Shown: positions 18,398-27,940 of the stretch, piece by piece
How the letters are laid out: each line of letters begins with the position of its first letter
Numbering within the stretch: position 1 is the stretch's first letter
Assembly (NCBI RefSeq): GCF_900162725.1
Contig: NZ_LT799418.1
Coordinates: forward strand, 3,787,921 to 3,851,920
DNA from: Parabacteroides sp. Marseille-P3160
GTDB lineage: Bacteria > Bacteroidota > Bacteroidia > Bacteroidales > Tannerellaceae
Direction of reading: 5' to 3'
Length of the DNA: 64,000 bases
Made by a program: the position numbers and the translations under genes
The notes under the pieces: model-generated
The model's database searches: none
Told to the model about the DNA's origin: nothing
Seen by the model: the letters and a program-made list of their open reading frames with translations, nothing else

Positions 18398-20893
18398 ATG
18401 AAAAAGAGTCTGCATTTTCTGCTTTTCTTTATAACCGTATGTGGAAATCTATTTGCGCAGGAACAGTCATGGATACGCATAAACCAACTGGGATATCTAC
18501 CCTATTCTGCGAAAGTGGCCGTTTTTCTTTCCAAGGAAGGAAAAAACGAATTATCGTTCTTCCTGAAAGACGCCCAAAGCGACCAGATCGTATTCACCGG
18601 GAAAGGGAAGGCAGCCAATGCTAACCGGTGGGGAATGAAAGAAGCTTACCGTCTTCCCTTTTCGGAGATAACGGCTGATGGCGAATATTATATCGAATGC
18701 AACGGCGTACGATCCCCCCGGTTTAAAATCTCCCCGGACGTATACAGGGGAACCGCCGACTTCCTTTTGAATTACATGAGGCAGCAACGCTGCGGCTACA
18801 ATCCTTACCTGGATCACGAATGCCATCAACACGACGGATACATTGTAGACCATCCGACACGTACCGGCGAGTTTATCGATGTCCGCGGCGGTTGGCATGA
18901 CGCTTCGGATTACCTCCAATATCTGACAACCTCAGCCAATGCGACTTTCCAAATGATGTTTGCCTGGCAACAGACGCCTGACAAAACCATTTTCCAAGAT
19001 GCCCATGACGCATCAGGCAAAAAGGGAAGCAATGGAATACCCGACATTATTGACGAAATACGCTGGGGGCTCGAATGGATGGTTCGCATGAATCCGGACT
19101 CGGCTGTGATGTTCAATCAGATCGCTGATGATCGTGATCACGCCGGAATGCGCATCCCAACTAAAGACGATGTTGATTATGGCTGGGGAAAAGGAACCGG
19201 ACGTCCGGTCTATCCGGTCACCGGCAAACCGCAAGGATTGGGAAAACACAAAAACAGATCGACCGGCGTCTCTTCATCGGCCGCCAAATTTGCTTCCGCC
19301 TTTACTTTAGGAGCTGACCTTTTTAAAGAGATCGATCCGGCCTTCAGTGAAATACTCCGGGAAAAGGCCCTCCCGGCCTATTTGTATGGGAAAGCCGTCC
19401 CAGGGAATAATCAGACGGCTTGTACGGTTTCTCCTTATTTTTATGAGGAAGATAACTGGGTAGACGATATGGAACTGGCGGCAGCAGTACGCTATCAACA
19501 GGAAGGGGACGCCTATTGGTTGAAAGAAGCGGATTATTGGGGGCAATTGGAAGAGATTACTCCTTGGATGGAGCTGGGACGGGCCCGCCATTATCAATTC
19601 TATCCGTTCGTAAACCTTGGACATTACTATTTATCCCAATCGGGCAATCCGGGCGTCAGTGCTAAATACACCGAATTCATGCGCCATGGCTTGGAAGCGC
19701 TTTCCCAACGGGCAAAAGAGCAGGATGATCCGTTCCTGAACGGTATTCCGTTCATTTGGTGTTCCAACAATCTGGTAGCTGCCGCCATAACGCAGGCCCG
19801 CTTATATTACCAAACATCAGGTGATGATACGTATAAGGAAATGGAGGCGGCCCTCCGGGATTGGCTGTTTGGATGCAATCCCTGGGGAACAAGCATGATT
19901 TGCGGACTTCCGGCAACCGGCGATTCGCCTACCCAGCCCCATTCTTTCGTATCGGAACTGATGAACGATATCCCTTACGGGGGATTAGTGGACGGCCCTA
20001 TCTATAAATCGACTTATGAATCCCTGCTCGGCATTCATTTGAAACATGAAGATCCCTATGCCCCCTTCCAACAGGGCGCGGCCGTCTATCATGACGATTC
20101 GGGCGATTATTCTTCCAATGAACCGACGATGGACGGTACGGCCAGCCTCAGTTTCTACCTATCCACCATGGAAAAGACCGGAAACCGTCAACAAGGTAAA
20201 AAACACGATCAGGCAGACGCTCAGGGAGCGATTGTCCGCCACCGGACCAATCAAAAAGCCGTTTATCTGATTTTCTCCGCCGACGAAACGTTTGAAGGAG
20301 CCTCCTCTATTCTGAAAACGCTGAAAAAGCATAAGGCGAAAGCCTCTTTCTTTCTTACCGGCAATTGCCTGCGCAACCCGCGTTACGAACCGATCATCCG
20401 GCAGATAATCAAGCAAGGGCATTATGTAGGCGGACATTCCGACAAACATATACTCTATGCATCCTGGGAAAACCGGGACTCCTTACTAGTCAGCAAAGAC
20501 AGCCTGGTTTCCGACTTCCGGCAAAACATGAAAGAGTTAGCCAAATTTGGGGTGGATCTCAATCAGGTGGAATACTATCTGCCTCCTTATGAATGGTATA
20601 ACCGGAAAAGCGTCCGATGGATTGAAAATGAAGGACAAACAACAATCAATTTTACTCCCGGAATACTTACGGCCGCCGATTACACGACGCCGGATATGCC
20701 GAATTACCGTTCTTCGCAGGAATTGATTGACCAGTTATATCAGTTTGAGCGAAAGGAAGGACTTAATGGTGCCGTTATCCTCCTTCATCCGGGCACCCAA
20801 GACATAAGGACAGATAAACTCTACCTTCGTCTGGATGGAATCATACAATACCTAAAGCAAAAAGGATACTTGTTTGAGTCTTTTAAGAACTGA
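18398..20893 (+). CDS. Glycoside hydrolase family 9 with C-terminal polysaccharide-deacetylase-like domain
   Basis: This exported enzyme of 831 residues probably cuts beta-1,4-glucan or related chains. The start is set at the ATG at 18398 because a signal peptide follows at once (MKKSLHFLLFFITVCGNLFA); upstream codons in frame do not fit. An Ig-like CelD_N domain (IRINQLGYLPYSAKVAVF) precedes the GH9 (alpha/alpha)6 barrel. Catalytic Asp lies in GGWHDASDYLQY (about 166-178) and the acid Glu in SSNEPTMDGTASL (about 573). Residues about 617-831 resemble a NodB deacetylase with the metal motif GGHSDKH, the PPY loop and LLHPG. The usual TFDD is FSADE, so the catalytic base is missing. The gene stands alone. 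Confidence 0.9.
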   Translation: MKKSLHFLLFFITVCGNLFAQEQSWIRINQLGYLPYSAKVAVFLSKEGKNELSFFLKDAQSDQIVFTGKGKAANANRWGMKEAYRLPFSEITADGEYYIECNGVRSPRFKISPDVYRGTADFLLNYMRQQRCGYNPYLDHECHQHDGYIVDHPTRTGEFIDVRGGWHDASDYLQYLTTSANATFQMMFAWQQTPDKTIFQDAHDASGKKGSNGIPDIIDEIRWGLEWMVRMNPDSAVMFNQIADDRDHAGMRIPTKDDVDYGWGKGTGRPVYPVTGKPQGLGKHKNRSTGVSSSAAKFASAFTLGADLFKEIDPAFSEILREKALPAYLYGKAVPGNNQTACTVSPYFYEEDNWVDDMELAAAVRYQQEGDAYWLKEADYWGQLEEITPWMELGRARHYQFYPFVNLGHYYLSQSGNPGVSAKYTEFMRHGLEALSQRAKEQDDPFLNGIPFIWCSNNLVAAAITQARLYYQTSGDDTYKEMEAALRDWLFGCNPWGTSMICGLPATGDSPTQPHSFVSELMNDIPYGGLVDGPIYKSTYESLLGIHLKHEDPYAPFQQGAAVYHDDSGDYSSNEPTMDGTASLSFYLSTMEKTGNRQQGKKHDQADAQGAIVRHRTNQKAVYLIFSADETFEGASSILKTLKKHKAKASFFLTGNCLRNPRYEPIIRQIIKQGHYVGGHSDKHILYASWENRDSLLVSKDSLVSDFRQNMKELAKFGVDLNQVEYYLPPYEWYNRKSVRWIENEGQTTINFTPGILTAADYTTPDMPNYRSSQELIDQLYQFERKEGLNGAVILLHPGTQDIRTDKLYLRLDGIIQYLKQKGYLFESFKN

Positions 20894-21096
20894 CCATAGA
20901 AACAGAAAAACCGGAAATATCGGTAATATCTCAGATATAGAATGGCCGCCATCGAAGTAAACAGTCTATTTTCGCAGGTTAATATACGTCTTTATAAATA
21001 CCAAAAGCTTAATGCCGGAAGATAATGGGATAAAAAGAATTCTTTCCCGAAATAAATAGCGAAATTAGAGTCTTTAAATAATAAAACAGGGTGTTT

Positions 21097-22158
21097 ATGG
21101 AATCATTTCGTATCGGGTCTTTAAATATAAAGCTCCCTGTGATTCAAGGAGGAATGGGAGTAGGAATCTCTCTTTCGGGTTTGGCCGCAGCAGTAGCAAA
21201 CGAAGGAGGAGTCGGGGTTATATCTTGCGCGGGCTTAGGATTGCTTTATCACCGGAAAGCATCTGATTTTCTAAACGATTGCATCTGGGGATTAAAGGAA
21301 GAAATTCGAAAAGTAAGGGAAAAAAGCAGTGGATTGATTGGCATTAATATTATGGTTGCTCTCAGCAATTTTTCGGATATGGTGCGTACCGCTATTGAAG
21401 AGAAAGTAGATATTATATTTGCCGGGGCGGGGCTTCCTCTCAATCTCCCCTCTTTTCTTACGCCTACAAGCGAAACAAAGTTAGTGCCCATTGTTTCGTC
21501 GTCACGAGCGGCAAAAATAATTTGTGAGAAGTGGAAGACTAATTACAATTATCTGCCTGATGCCCTTGTGGTGGAAGGTCCAAAAGCTGGCGGGCATCTG
21601 GGATTTAAGAAAGAACAGATCGAAGATGAAAATTATTCGCTGGAGCATATTATCCCGGAAGTGATAGAAATCATCGCCCAATATAAGAATGATAAATCCA
21701 TGCCGATCATTGCGGCAGGAGGCATCTATTCGGGGCAGGACATCCATCGTTTCATACAGTTGGGCGCCTCCGGCGTACAAATGGGAACTATTTTTGTTAC
21801 ATCGGAAGAATGCGATGCATCATACGCATTCAAAAAAACCTATATTGATGCCAATAAGGAAGACATCATACTGATAGAAAGTCCGGTCGGAATGCCGGGA
21901 CGGGCCATTCGGAATGAATTCATCGGAAAGGTAGAGTCGGGAACAGAAATTCCGAAAAGTTGCCCTTTTCATTGTATCAAGACTTGCAACTATCAGAAAA
22001 GCCCGTATTGCATCATGAATGCCTTATATAACTCTTCAAAAGGAAATATGAAAAAAGGATACGCCTTTGCCGGAAGTAACGCTTATCTGGCGAGAAAAAT
22101 CTCAAGTGTTAAAGACATTATTTCCACACTGAAGATCGAATATTCAATCATGGAATAG
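21097..22158 (+). CDS. Nitronate monooxygenase / FabK-like flavoprotein
   Basis: This FMN-dependent TIM-barrel enzyme of the 2-nitropropane dioxygenase family oxidises nitronates; some relatives are enoyl-ACP reductases (FabK). The 353 residues show the N-terminal IQGGMGVGISLSGLAAAVA, VEGPKAGGHLGF with the catalytic-region His, and the phosphate-binding IIAAGGIYSGQDI and GASGVQMGTIFV. A Cys-rich patch near the C terminus (CPFHCIKTCNYQKSPYC) is typical of one bacterial subgroup. ATG at 21097 was chosen over GTG at 21091. No fatty-acid genes are nearby, which favours nitronate monooxygenase over FabK. Confidence 0.85.
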   Translation: MESFRIGSLNIKLPVIQGGMGVGISLSGLAAAVANEGGVGVISCAGLGLLYHRKASDFLNDCIWGLKEEIRKVREKSSGLIGINIMVALSNFSDMVRTAIEEKVDIIFAGAGLPLNLPSFLTPTSETKLVPIVSSSRAAKIICEKWKTNYNYLPDALVVEGPKAGGHLGFKKEQIEDENYSLEHIIPEVIEIIAQYKNDKSMPIIAAGGIYSGQDIHRFIQLGASGVQMGTIFVTSEECDASYAFKKTYIDANKEDIILIESPVGMPGRAIRNEFIGKVESGTEIPKSCPFHCIKTCNYQKSPYCIMNALYNSSKGNMKKGYAFAGSNAYLARKISSVKDIISTLKIEYSIME

Positions 22159-22201
22159 GCATACGATAAGGGTGGGTATATCTATTTAATAAAATCAAAT
22201 T

Positions 22202-22330
22202 ATGGGAGAAAAGAGATTTACAAGAGAGGCCAAAAAGCCCAAGCAAGTAAAACCGAAAGTGATTGCAGCAAATCCTCCGGTAAGTGAGGAAGAAAAGAAG
22301 AAAAAGAATTCGGAAACAAAAAGACGATAA
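22202..22330 (+). CDS. Small basic protein, 42 residues, unknown
   Basis: The frame reads MGEKRFTREAKKPKQVKPKV, then IAANPPVSEEEKKKKNSETK, and ends RR. It is strongly basic, has no hydrophobic segment, and codes cleanly from ATG to TAA. It lies 43 bp after the nitronate monooxygenase in the same direction, with a hairpin-T6 terminator 55-95 bp downstream. The two are therefore probably co-transcribed. The composition suggests binding to RNA, DNA or the ribosome, but this is inference and I do not recognise a family. Confidence 0.5.
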   Translation: MGEKRFTREAKKPKQVKPKVIAANPPVSEEEKKKKNSETKRR

Positions 22331-22342
22331 ACCTCTTTAAAA

Positions 22343-22424
22343 ATTACCTGCGGCATCTTAAACTTGCCGCGGGTAAAATTATATTTGTCGCAGGTAAAAT
22401 ATTAGTTTTACCCGCGACTTTTTT
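22343..22424. repeat. Tandem 21-bp hairpin array, type B, ending in a terminator
   Basis: Two direct copies of TTG(C/T)CGC(G/A)GGTAAAAT start at 22364 and 22385, a 21-bp period. They are flanked by inverted copies at 22343-22354 and 22404-22418. The outer pairs form two hairpins of 12-13 bp with one mismatch each. The second hairpin (22387-22399 with 22406-22418) is followed by T6 at 22419-22424, so it works as an intrinsic terminator for the plus-strand genes before it. The design matches the arrays at 15.1 kb and 44.7 kb, but the sequence does not. Confidence 0.7.
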
Positions 22425-22597
22425 GTTGATTCGTATCGAACGGGGCCACAATCGATCAAATAATCCACGGGAACTCCCTTCTATTTCATTTTATTCACAT
22501 TTTCAAAGGCCATGCACCTAACTTCTACTTTAAATTTTATTATATACCTTTGTGTCTCACAAACCCATAAATAAAGGAAGGGAAAAGCCGGACGAAC

Positions 22598-23137
22598 ATG
22601 GATTTTAATAATTTTTATCTTAATTGGTATTCACGGATGAAATCATTTGCCCGTGAATATGTACTTTCAGAAAAAGATGCGGAGGATATCGTACAAGATA
22701 TCTTTATCGAATTATATGAAAAAGATAAAAAATATGATCCGGTAAATCAAACAGCTTATTTATTTACCTCCATCAAGAATCGTTGTATAGATCACCTCAG
22801 GCGTAAAAAATTAGAGCAAGAGGCCGCGAACCATCTACAGGAAGAATATTTCCTAACCCTACGGATGAAGCTGGATTCGTTAGAAATACTTGACTTATCA
22901 ATATCGGATAGAGAGATAGAAAAAGTCTTGGAAGAGGCTCTTCAATCACTCCCGGAACGTTGCAGGGCAATTTTCATCAAACATAAAATCGAAGGCGAAA
23001 AACAAAAAGAGATCGCCGAAGAATTAAAAATTTCTCCCAAAACAGTGGAGAATCAACTAACCATAGCCTATAAAAAATTACGGATCGCATTGAAAAATTA
23101 TGCTCCTTTGATATTTTTATTATTAAATCACTACTAA
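22598..23137 (+). CDS. ECF (FecI-type) RNA polymerase sigma factor
   Basis: This sigma-70 family factor of 179 residues directs RNA polymerase to the downstream susC-susD-GH78 genes. Region 2 is seen as YVLSEKDAEDIVQDIFIELY and AYLFTSIKNRCIDHLRRKK. Region 4 is seen as LPERCRAIFIKHKIEGEKQK and ISPKTVENQLTIAYKKLR. It is followed after 61 bp by its FecR-type anti-sigma partner and by an STN-type SusC, the full trans-envelope signalling set. A TACCTTTG (22545-22552) upstream may be its own -7 box, but no clear -33 is seen. Confidence 0.95.
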   Translation: MDFNNFYLNWYSRMKSFAREYVLSEKDAEDIVQDIFIELYEKDKKYDPVNQTAYLFTSIKNRCIDHLRRKKLEQEAANHLQEEYFLTLRMKLDSLEILDLSISDREIEKVLEEALQSLPERCRAIFIKHKIEGEKQKEIAEELKISPKTVENQLTIAYKKLRIALKNYAPLIFLLLNHY

Positions 23138-23173
23138 AAAGATTTTCTTTTGGGGGATTTTACTTACTCATTC

Positions 23174-23192
23174 GTTTACTTTAAAAGTAAAC
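23174..23192. promoter_or_regulatory. Hairpin at the fecR ribosome-binding region
   Basis: GTTTACTTT (23174-23182) pairs with AAAGTAAAC (23184-23192). The palindrome ends 6 bases before the fecR start codon at 23199. It could limit ribosome access and so set the anti-sigma to sigma ratio. This is inference from position only. Confidence 0.4.
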
Positions 23193-23198
23193 AAAAGA

Positions 23199-24173
23199 AT
23201 GGATGAACGGATTATAAAATATTTTCAGGAGGAGTTGACGGAACCGGAAAGAATCTCTTTACTGAAAGACGCCTATTCCAAAGAAGATTTGAAAAAGGAA
23301 ATGTTCGCATATCAAAATGTGAAAGCCCTTCTATCACTTGTCCCGGAAAACATAAACATCCCTGAGGGAGAGGCCGGATATAAACGGCTGATCGCTACTG
23401 TCCGGAAACGGAAAATACTTTACTATATACGATTATCCATCGGTTACGCCGCAGCAATATGTTTGGTGGTGATCCTGACATGGCATGTTGCCGTTTCCTC
23501 CTCTCCAAACGTAAAGCAAACAGTCAAACGACAGGAATTATATGTACCTGCCGGGCAACGGGCACGCATTACTTTGCCGGATGGAACCACCGTATGGCTG
23601 AATGCAAATTCTTCCCTTAGCTATCCTTCCGTTTTTGAAAAAGAACGCAAAGTTACCCTAACCGGAGAAGCCTATTTTGACGTAGCGAAGGATAAAGAAA
23701 ATCCGTTCATCGTATCCACACAATCCATAAATATTAAGGCTCTCGGCACACAGTTTAATGTTTACAGTTATCCTGATGCGCCATACGTAAGTACAACGTT
23801 AATAAGCGGTTCGGTACAAGTGTATTGTCCTCAAAAAGAAACTGAAAGCATTCTGTTGAAACCGAATCAACAATTATTTCACGAAGGCAAGAAATTCAAT
23901 GTAACAAACATAAGGGATAAAGACGATTTGCTTTGGAAAGAAGGGATTTACAATTTCAAATCTGCCTCATTACGCCAGATTATCAAAAAATTGGAATTAT
24001 ATTATGATGTGAAGATTATCGTGAAAGATCCGGAAATTTTTTCCTACATCTATACCGGAAAGTTCAGACAAAGGGATGGAGTTTTGGAAATATTACGCAT
24101 CATTCAGAAAATTCATCATTTCAAGATATATAAAGATGAAGAACTTAATCAAGTAACATTATCAAGTAAATAA
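23199..24173 (+). CDS. FecR-family anti-sigma factor
   Basis: This inner-membrane protein of 324 residues holds the ECF sigma factor and relays the signal from the STN domain of SusC. Order: a short cytoplasmic N-terminal part (1-75), one membrane helix (about 76-95, IGYAAAICLVVILTW), and a periplasmic FecR domain (ITLPDGTTVWLNANSSLSYP, EAYFDVAKDKENPFIV). The C-terminal DUF4974-type domain (FKSASLRQIIKKLELYYDVK) closely resembles an STN fold. It lies between the sigma gene and susC, as is standard. Confidence 0.94.
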   Translation: MDERIIKYFQEELTEPERISLLKDAYSKEDLKKEMFAYQNVKALLSLVPENINIPEGEAGYKRLIATVRKRKILYYIRLSIGYAAAICLVVILTWHVAVSSSPNVKQTVKRQELYVPAGQRARITLPDGTTVWLNANSSLSYPSVFEKERKVTLTGEAYFDVAKDKENPFIVSTQSINIKALGTQFNVYSYPDAPYVSTTLISGSVQVYCPQKETESILLKPNQQLFHEGKKFNVTNIRDKDDLLWKEGIYNFKSASLRQIIKKLELYYDVKIIVKDPEIFSYIYTGKFRQRDGVLEILRIIQKIHHFKIYKDEELNQVTLSSK

Positions 24174-24324
24174 TATTAATCATCTTCTAAATCTATTATG
24201 CCTATGGCCTAAAAACAATTAAAAACATGCTAAAAATCGGCAGATGTGACAGCATCCACCGATTAAATGCAAAGCAAACAGCCTTGAGATTAAAAACAAA
24301 GTATTTACTTAACAAAACAAAGGT

Positions 24325-27300
24325 ATGAATATAAATCTTTTGTTATTACCCCTATCGTGTATAAAAACACTTAAAGCCATCTTTCGAGTTATGAAAATAT
24401 CTTCATTACTTCTATTTTTTTGTGTATGTCAGCTTATGGCTGAAAGCAGCAAAGCACAGAATGCAAAAATCACACTGATCTCCAATGATTTAACGATAGA
24501 GCAATTGATTAAGGAGATAGAACGTCAAACAGACTATTTAGTGGTATTTAGTGACCGTGAAGTCGACATAGAACATACAGTTCACGTCAAACAGAAATCC
24601 GCCAAAGTCTACGAATATTTGCAAGAAGCTTTTAAAAATCAAGATTTAAGGTATGAATTTGAAAACAAATACATTATTTTAGCTAAAAAAGAAAAATTAC
24701 AACAAGTACAACAATCGCAAAGGCGAATCACGGGCCAGATCATTGATGAAAATGGAGATCCTATCATTGGAGCAAGCATCATTATGAAAGGAACAACAAA
24801 TGGAATTGTCTCCGACATCGACGGAAGATATTCTATTTCTATTCCGGCTAACACAAAGGAAGCAGTACTTATATTTTCTTATGTAGGCTTAGCGACACAA
24901 GAAATAGCATGGAAAGGACAGACAGAGATAAATGTAAAACTCATCAGCCGTACGCAGGATTTGGATGAAGTTGTCGTAGTAGCTTATGGCACAGCCAAAA
25001 AATCCACCTATACAGGTTCTGCGTCTATCGTTAAATCCGACAAGTTAGAGAAAGTAATGGGTACCGGTTTTGCCGAATCGCTACAAGGTATGTCCGCCGG
25101 GGTGAATGTTGTCAATGTACAAGGGAATCCCGGAGGAAATACTCGTATCGAGATTCGTGGCATTGCCTCCATGTCAGGAAAGGCGGATCCATTGTATATC
25201 GTAGACGGGATGCCTTATGACGGGGATCTTAACCAAATCAGTCCTTCGGATATAGAATCAATGACTGTATTGAAAGATGCTGCAGCGACTTCATTGTATG
25301 GCTCACGTGCGGCAAATGGCGTAGTAGTGATTACAACAAAGAAAGGGAAATCGGAGAAGCCGCAAATTAATTTCCGTGGAGCATGGGGTACTTCCGATAA
25401 TGCGGTTGCTAATCCGAAAAAAGCAAATCCTTATCAACAATTGGAAAACACATGGTACGCCCTGTATTACGATGCCGTTTATTTTGACGGATTATCTCCC
25501 CAGGCCGCCGGAGATTATGCATCAGCTAATGCATTAACCAAGCAGGTAAAGGCCGTAACCAACTCTAAAGGAGAATCTATCTACGTAACGCCATTTAAAT
25601 ATATTAATGAGAATTATGTCCTGCATGACGGAAATGGGAATCCCTACATGAACCCTAATTTAGAGTATGCCTGGAAAGAAAGTGACTGGGATGTGTACAA
25701 AGCTGTTTTTTCACGCAAACTGCGCCAGGATTATAGCGTGGATGTAAGCGGACAGTCTTCCAGTGGAAAAACTTCCTATTTTTTCTCCGGAGGTTATCTG
25801 GATGACCTTGGCTATGGAAATCGTCAATATTATAAACGTTATTCTTTCCGTACAAATATAAACACAACGATTAAAGACTGGTGGAATATGGGAGGTAGCC
25901 TGGCCTATTCACGTCACCGGCAGAACCTTTCGGGCGGAGTAAGCCGGGCATGTAATTTTACTACTACATTGTCTTCTCCCTGGTTACGTAACGCAGACAA
26001 TACAGATTGGGTTTACTCTGAAAAATCGGGAAAACGAATGTATGATTATGGTAAATATACTAATAATTTCTTCGGAATCCAGGTCCTGAATAATTCCGGG
26101 GATTATTGGGATAATGATAATGATGACAGCTTTGACTGTAACATGGGGCATATTATAACATCACAATATTATACGGAATTTAAATTACCGTATAATCTGA
26201 AATTCAGGTCTGCAATCAACATAGATGACTACTGGTATAGATCTATGTCCTATGGATCTGCAGTCCATGGAAGTGCTCAAACGGCCCCTTACGGTATTTC
26301 TATTTTGGCTGACGGTGGTTATGCCAGTCGCTATGATTTCAATCAAACTTCTACGACGTGGAATAATCTATTGTCAGGAGACTGGACTATTGGAAATCAT
26401 ACCTTTACCGGCTTATTAGGACAGGAATGGTATGCTTGGAATTCCCACTATGAGCAAGGTTGGGGAGACGGTATTATGGAATTAGGTAAGTATGAATTGT
26501 CAAATACCACCAAGAATTTTGGCGTATCCGGTGGGCGTGATGAATACGCATTATTGTCATTCTTTGGGAAAATCGATTATAATTTTCTAAGTAAATATTA
26601 TTTATCCGCATCTGTCCGGGAGGATGGTTCTTCCCGTTTTAGTTCTGACAACAGATGGGGAACTTTCTGGTCGGCAGGAGCATCCTGGCGGCTTTCTAAA
26701 GAAGGCTTCTTGGCAGATGTAAAATGGTTAGACAATTTATCCATTCGCGGCAGCTACGGTACGACAGGTAATGACAAATTGATTGTTCGTAACGCAAGTA
26801 ACGGTAAAGCCGGCGGTGAAGTGCTATATGCATACCAGGGCACCTATACCAGAGACGATTTGTATCTCCAACCCGGTTTAATGCCTGCTACTTATGCTAC
26901 CCCCGACCTGAAATGGGAAAGTAATAAACAGTGGAATGTCGGAGTAGACTTCTCCGTATTTAACCGCATTAACGGTACGATTGAGTATTATTCCCGTACA
27001 TCCCATGATTTATTATATTATAAAGAATTACCGATTTCTGCCCAAGTAGGGAATGCTTCCGGTTATAATATGAATATAGGCGATTTGCGTAATAGCGGCC
27101 TTGAAATCACATTGAATGCCAATGTATTGAGATCAAAAGACTTTAGATGGGATATTGACGCGAACCTAAGTACACTGAAGAATGAGGTTACTTATTTACC
27201 GACGGGAGCATATACTTATGCCGGTACAGCTTGTACGTATAAGATGGAAGAAGGTAAATCCATTTATGAATTCATAGCTCCACAATATGACGGCGCAAAT

Positions 27301-27930
27301 CCGGAAACCGGCTTACCCGGTTGGTTGATCCGGGATGGAAATGGGGGATGGAAACGCACGGAGAATACGGCGGAAGTACTGACTTCCGATTTCGTATATT
27401 GTGGCTCTGCCATACCCAATTTGTTTGGTTCCATTACCAATAATGTACAATATAAGGGTTTTGACCTTTCCTTTATGTGGTATTACTCTTATGGTTCCAA
27501 AATGTCCGATTATAATTATAAAGAACGCATTATGAACCGTCCGGGTGTAGGTATGGTACAAGATCTTATTCAAGATCGCTGGAAACAACCGGGTGATGCG
27601 GATAAAACAATTCCCCGTTGGTCTTATACACAATATAGCGCTACGGTTAAGTACGCCACTAATTTTGTATTCGACAATCATTATTGGCGCTTAAGAAATC
27701 TAACATTGGGTTATTCTTTACCAAAGTCAATCAGCAGAAAAGCAATGGTTGAAAATCTGCGTTTGTATGTAACCGGAAACAATCTGCTTACATTCGGACC
27801 GGCGGCCGATCGCCATTCGGATCCTGAAACAGGCGTGATGGGAAACAGTTACAATGGAAATGCTGAAACAGATAATGGTATTCAAGGTTCAAGGAGACTC
27901 TATATGTTCGGTATTCAAATCACATTATAA
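24325..27930 (+). CDS. SusC-family TonB-dependent transporter with STN signalling domain (pair 2)
   Basis: This outer-membrane transporter of 1,201 residues also acts as sensor. After a long signal region (MKISSLLLFFCVCQLMAES within the first 45 residues) comes an STN domain (about 46-115: ITLISNDLTIEQLIKEIERQ). The CarboxypepD_reg-like domain follows (ITGQIIDENGDPIIGASIIM), then the TonB box (LDEVVVVAYGTAKK), the plug (LYIVDGMPYDGD, TVLKDAAATSLYGSRAANGV) and the barrel. The STN domain is the part that contacts FecR, so substrate binding should release the sigma factor at 22.6 kb. Starts at 24325 and 24391 are both possible. SusD starts 10 bp after its stop. Confidence 0.95.
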   Translation: MNINLLLLPLSCIKTLKAIFRVMKISSLLLFFCVCQLMAESSKAQNAKITLISNDLTIEQLIKEIERQTDYLVVFSDREVDIEHTVHVKQKSAKVYEYLQEAFKNQDLRYEFENKYIILAKKEKLQQVQQSQRRITGQIIDENGDPIIGASIIMKGTTNGIVSDIDGRYSISIPANTKEAVLIFSYVGLATQEIAWKGQTEINVKLISRTQDLDEVVVVAYGTAKKSTYTGSASIVKSDKLEKVMGTGFAESLQGMSAGVNVVNVQGNPGGNTRIEIRGIASMSGKADPLYIVDGMPYDGDLNQISPSDIESMTVLKDAAATSLYGSRAANGVVVITTKKGKSEKPQINFRGAWGTSDNAVANPKKANPYQQLENTWYALYYDAVYFDGLSPQAAGDYASANALTKQVKAVTNSKGESIYVTPFKYINENYVLHDGNGNPYMNPNLEYAWKESDWDVYKAVFSRKLRQDYSVDVSGQSSSGKTSYFFSGGYLDDLGYGNRQYYKRYSFRTNINTTIKDWWNMGGSLAYSRHRQNLSGGVSRACNFTTTLSSPWLRNADNTDWVYSEKSGKRMYDYGKYTNNFFGIQVLNNSGDYWDNDNDDSFDCNMGHIITSQYYTEFKLPYNLKFRSAINIDDYWYRSMSYGSAVHGSAQTAPYGISILADGGYASRYDFNQTSTTWNNLLSGDWTIGNHTFTGLLGQEWYAWNSHYEQGWGDGIMELGKYELSNTTKNFGVSGGRDEYALLSFFGKIDYNFLSKYYLSASVREDGSSRFSSDNRWGTFWSAGASWRLSKEGFLADVKWLDNLSIRGSYGTTGNDKLIVRNASNGKAGGEVLYAYQGTYTRDDLYLQPGLMPATYATPDLKWESNKQWNVGVDFSVFNRINGTIEYYSRTSHDLLYYKELPISAQVGNASGYNMNIGDLRNSGLEITLNANVLRSKDFRWDIDANLSTLKNEVTYLPTGAYTYAGTACTYKMEEGKSIYEFIAPQYDGANPETGLPGWLIRDGNGGWKRTENTAEVLTSDFVYCGSAIPNLFGSITNNVQYKGFDLSFMWYYSYGSKMSDYNYKERIMNRPGVGMVQDLIQDRWKQPGDADKTIPRWSYTQYSATVKYATNFVFDNHYWRLRNLTLGYSLPKSISRKAMVENLRLYVTGNNLLTFGPAADRHSDPETGVMGNSYNGNAETDNGIQGSRRLYMFGIQITL

Positions 27931-27940
27931 AAAAACACTT

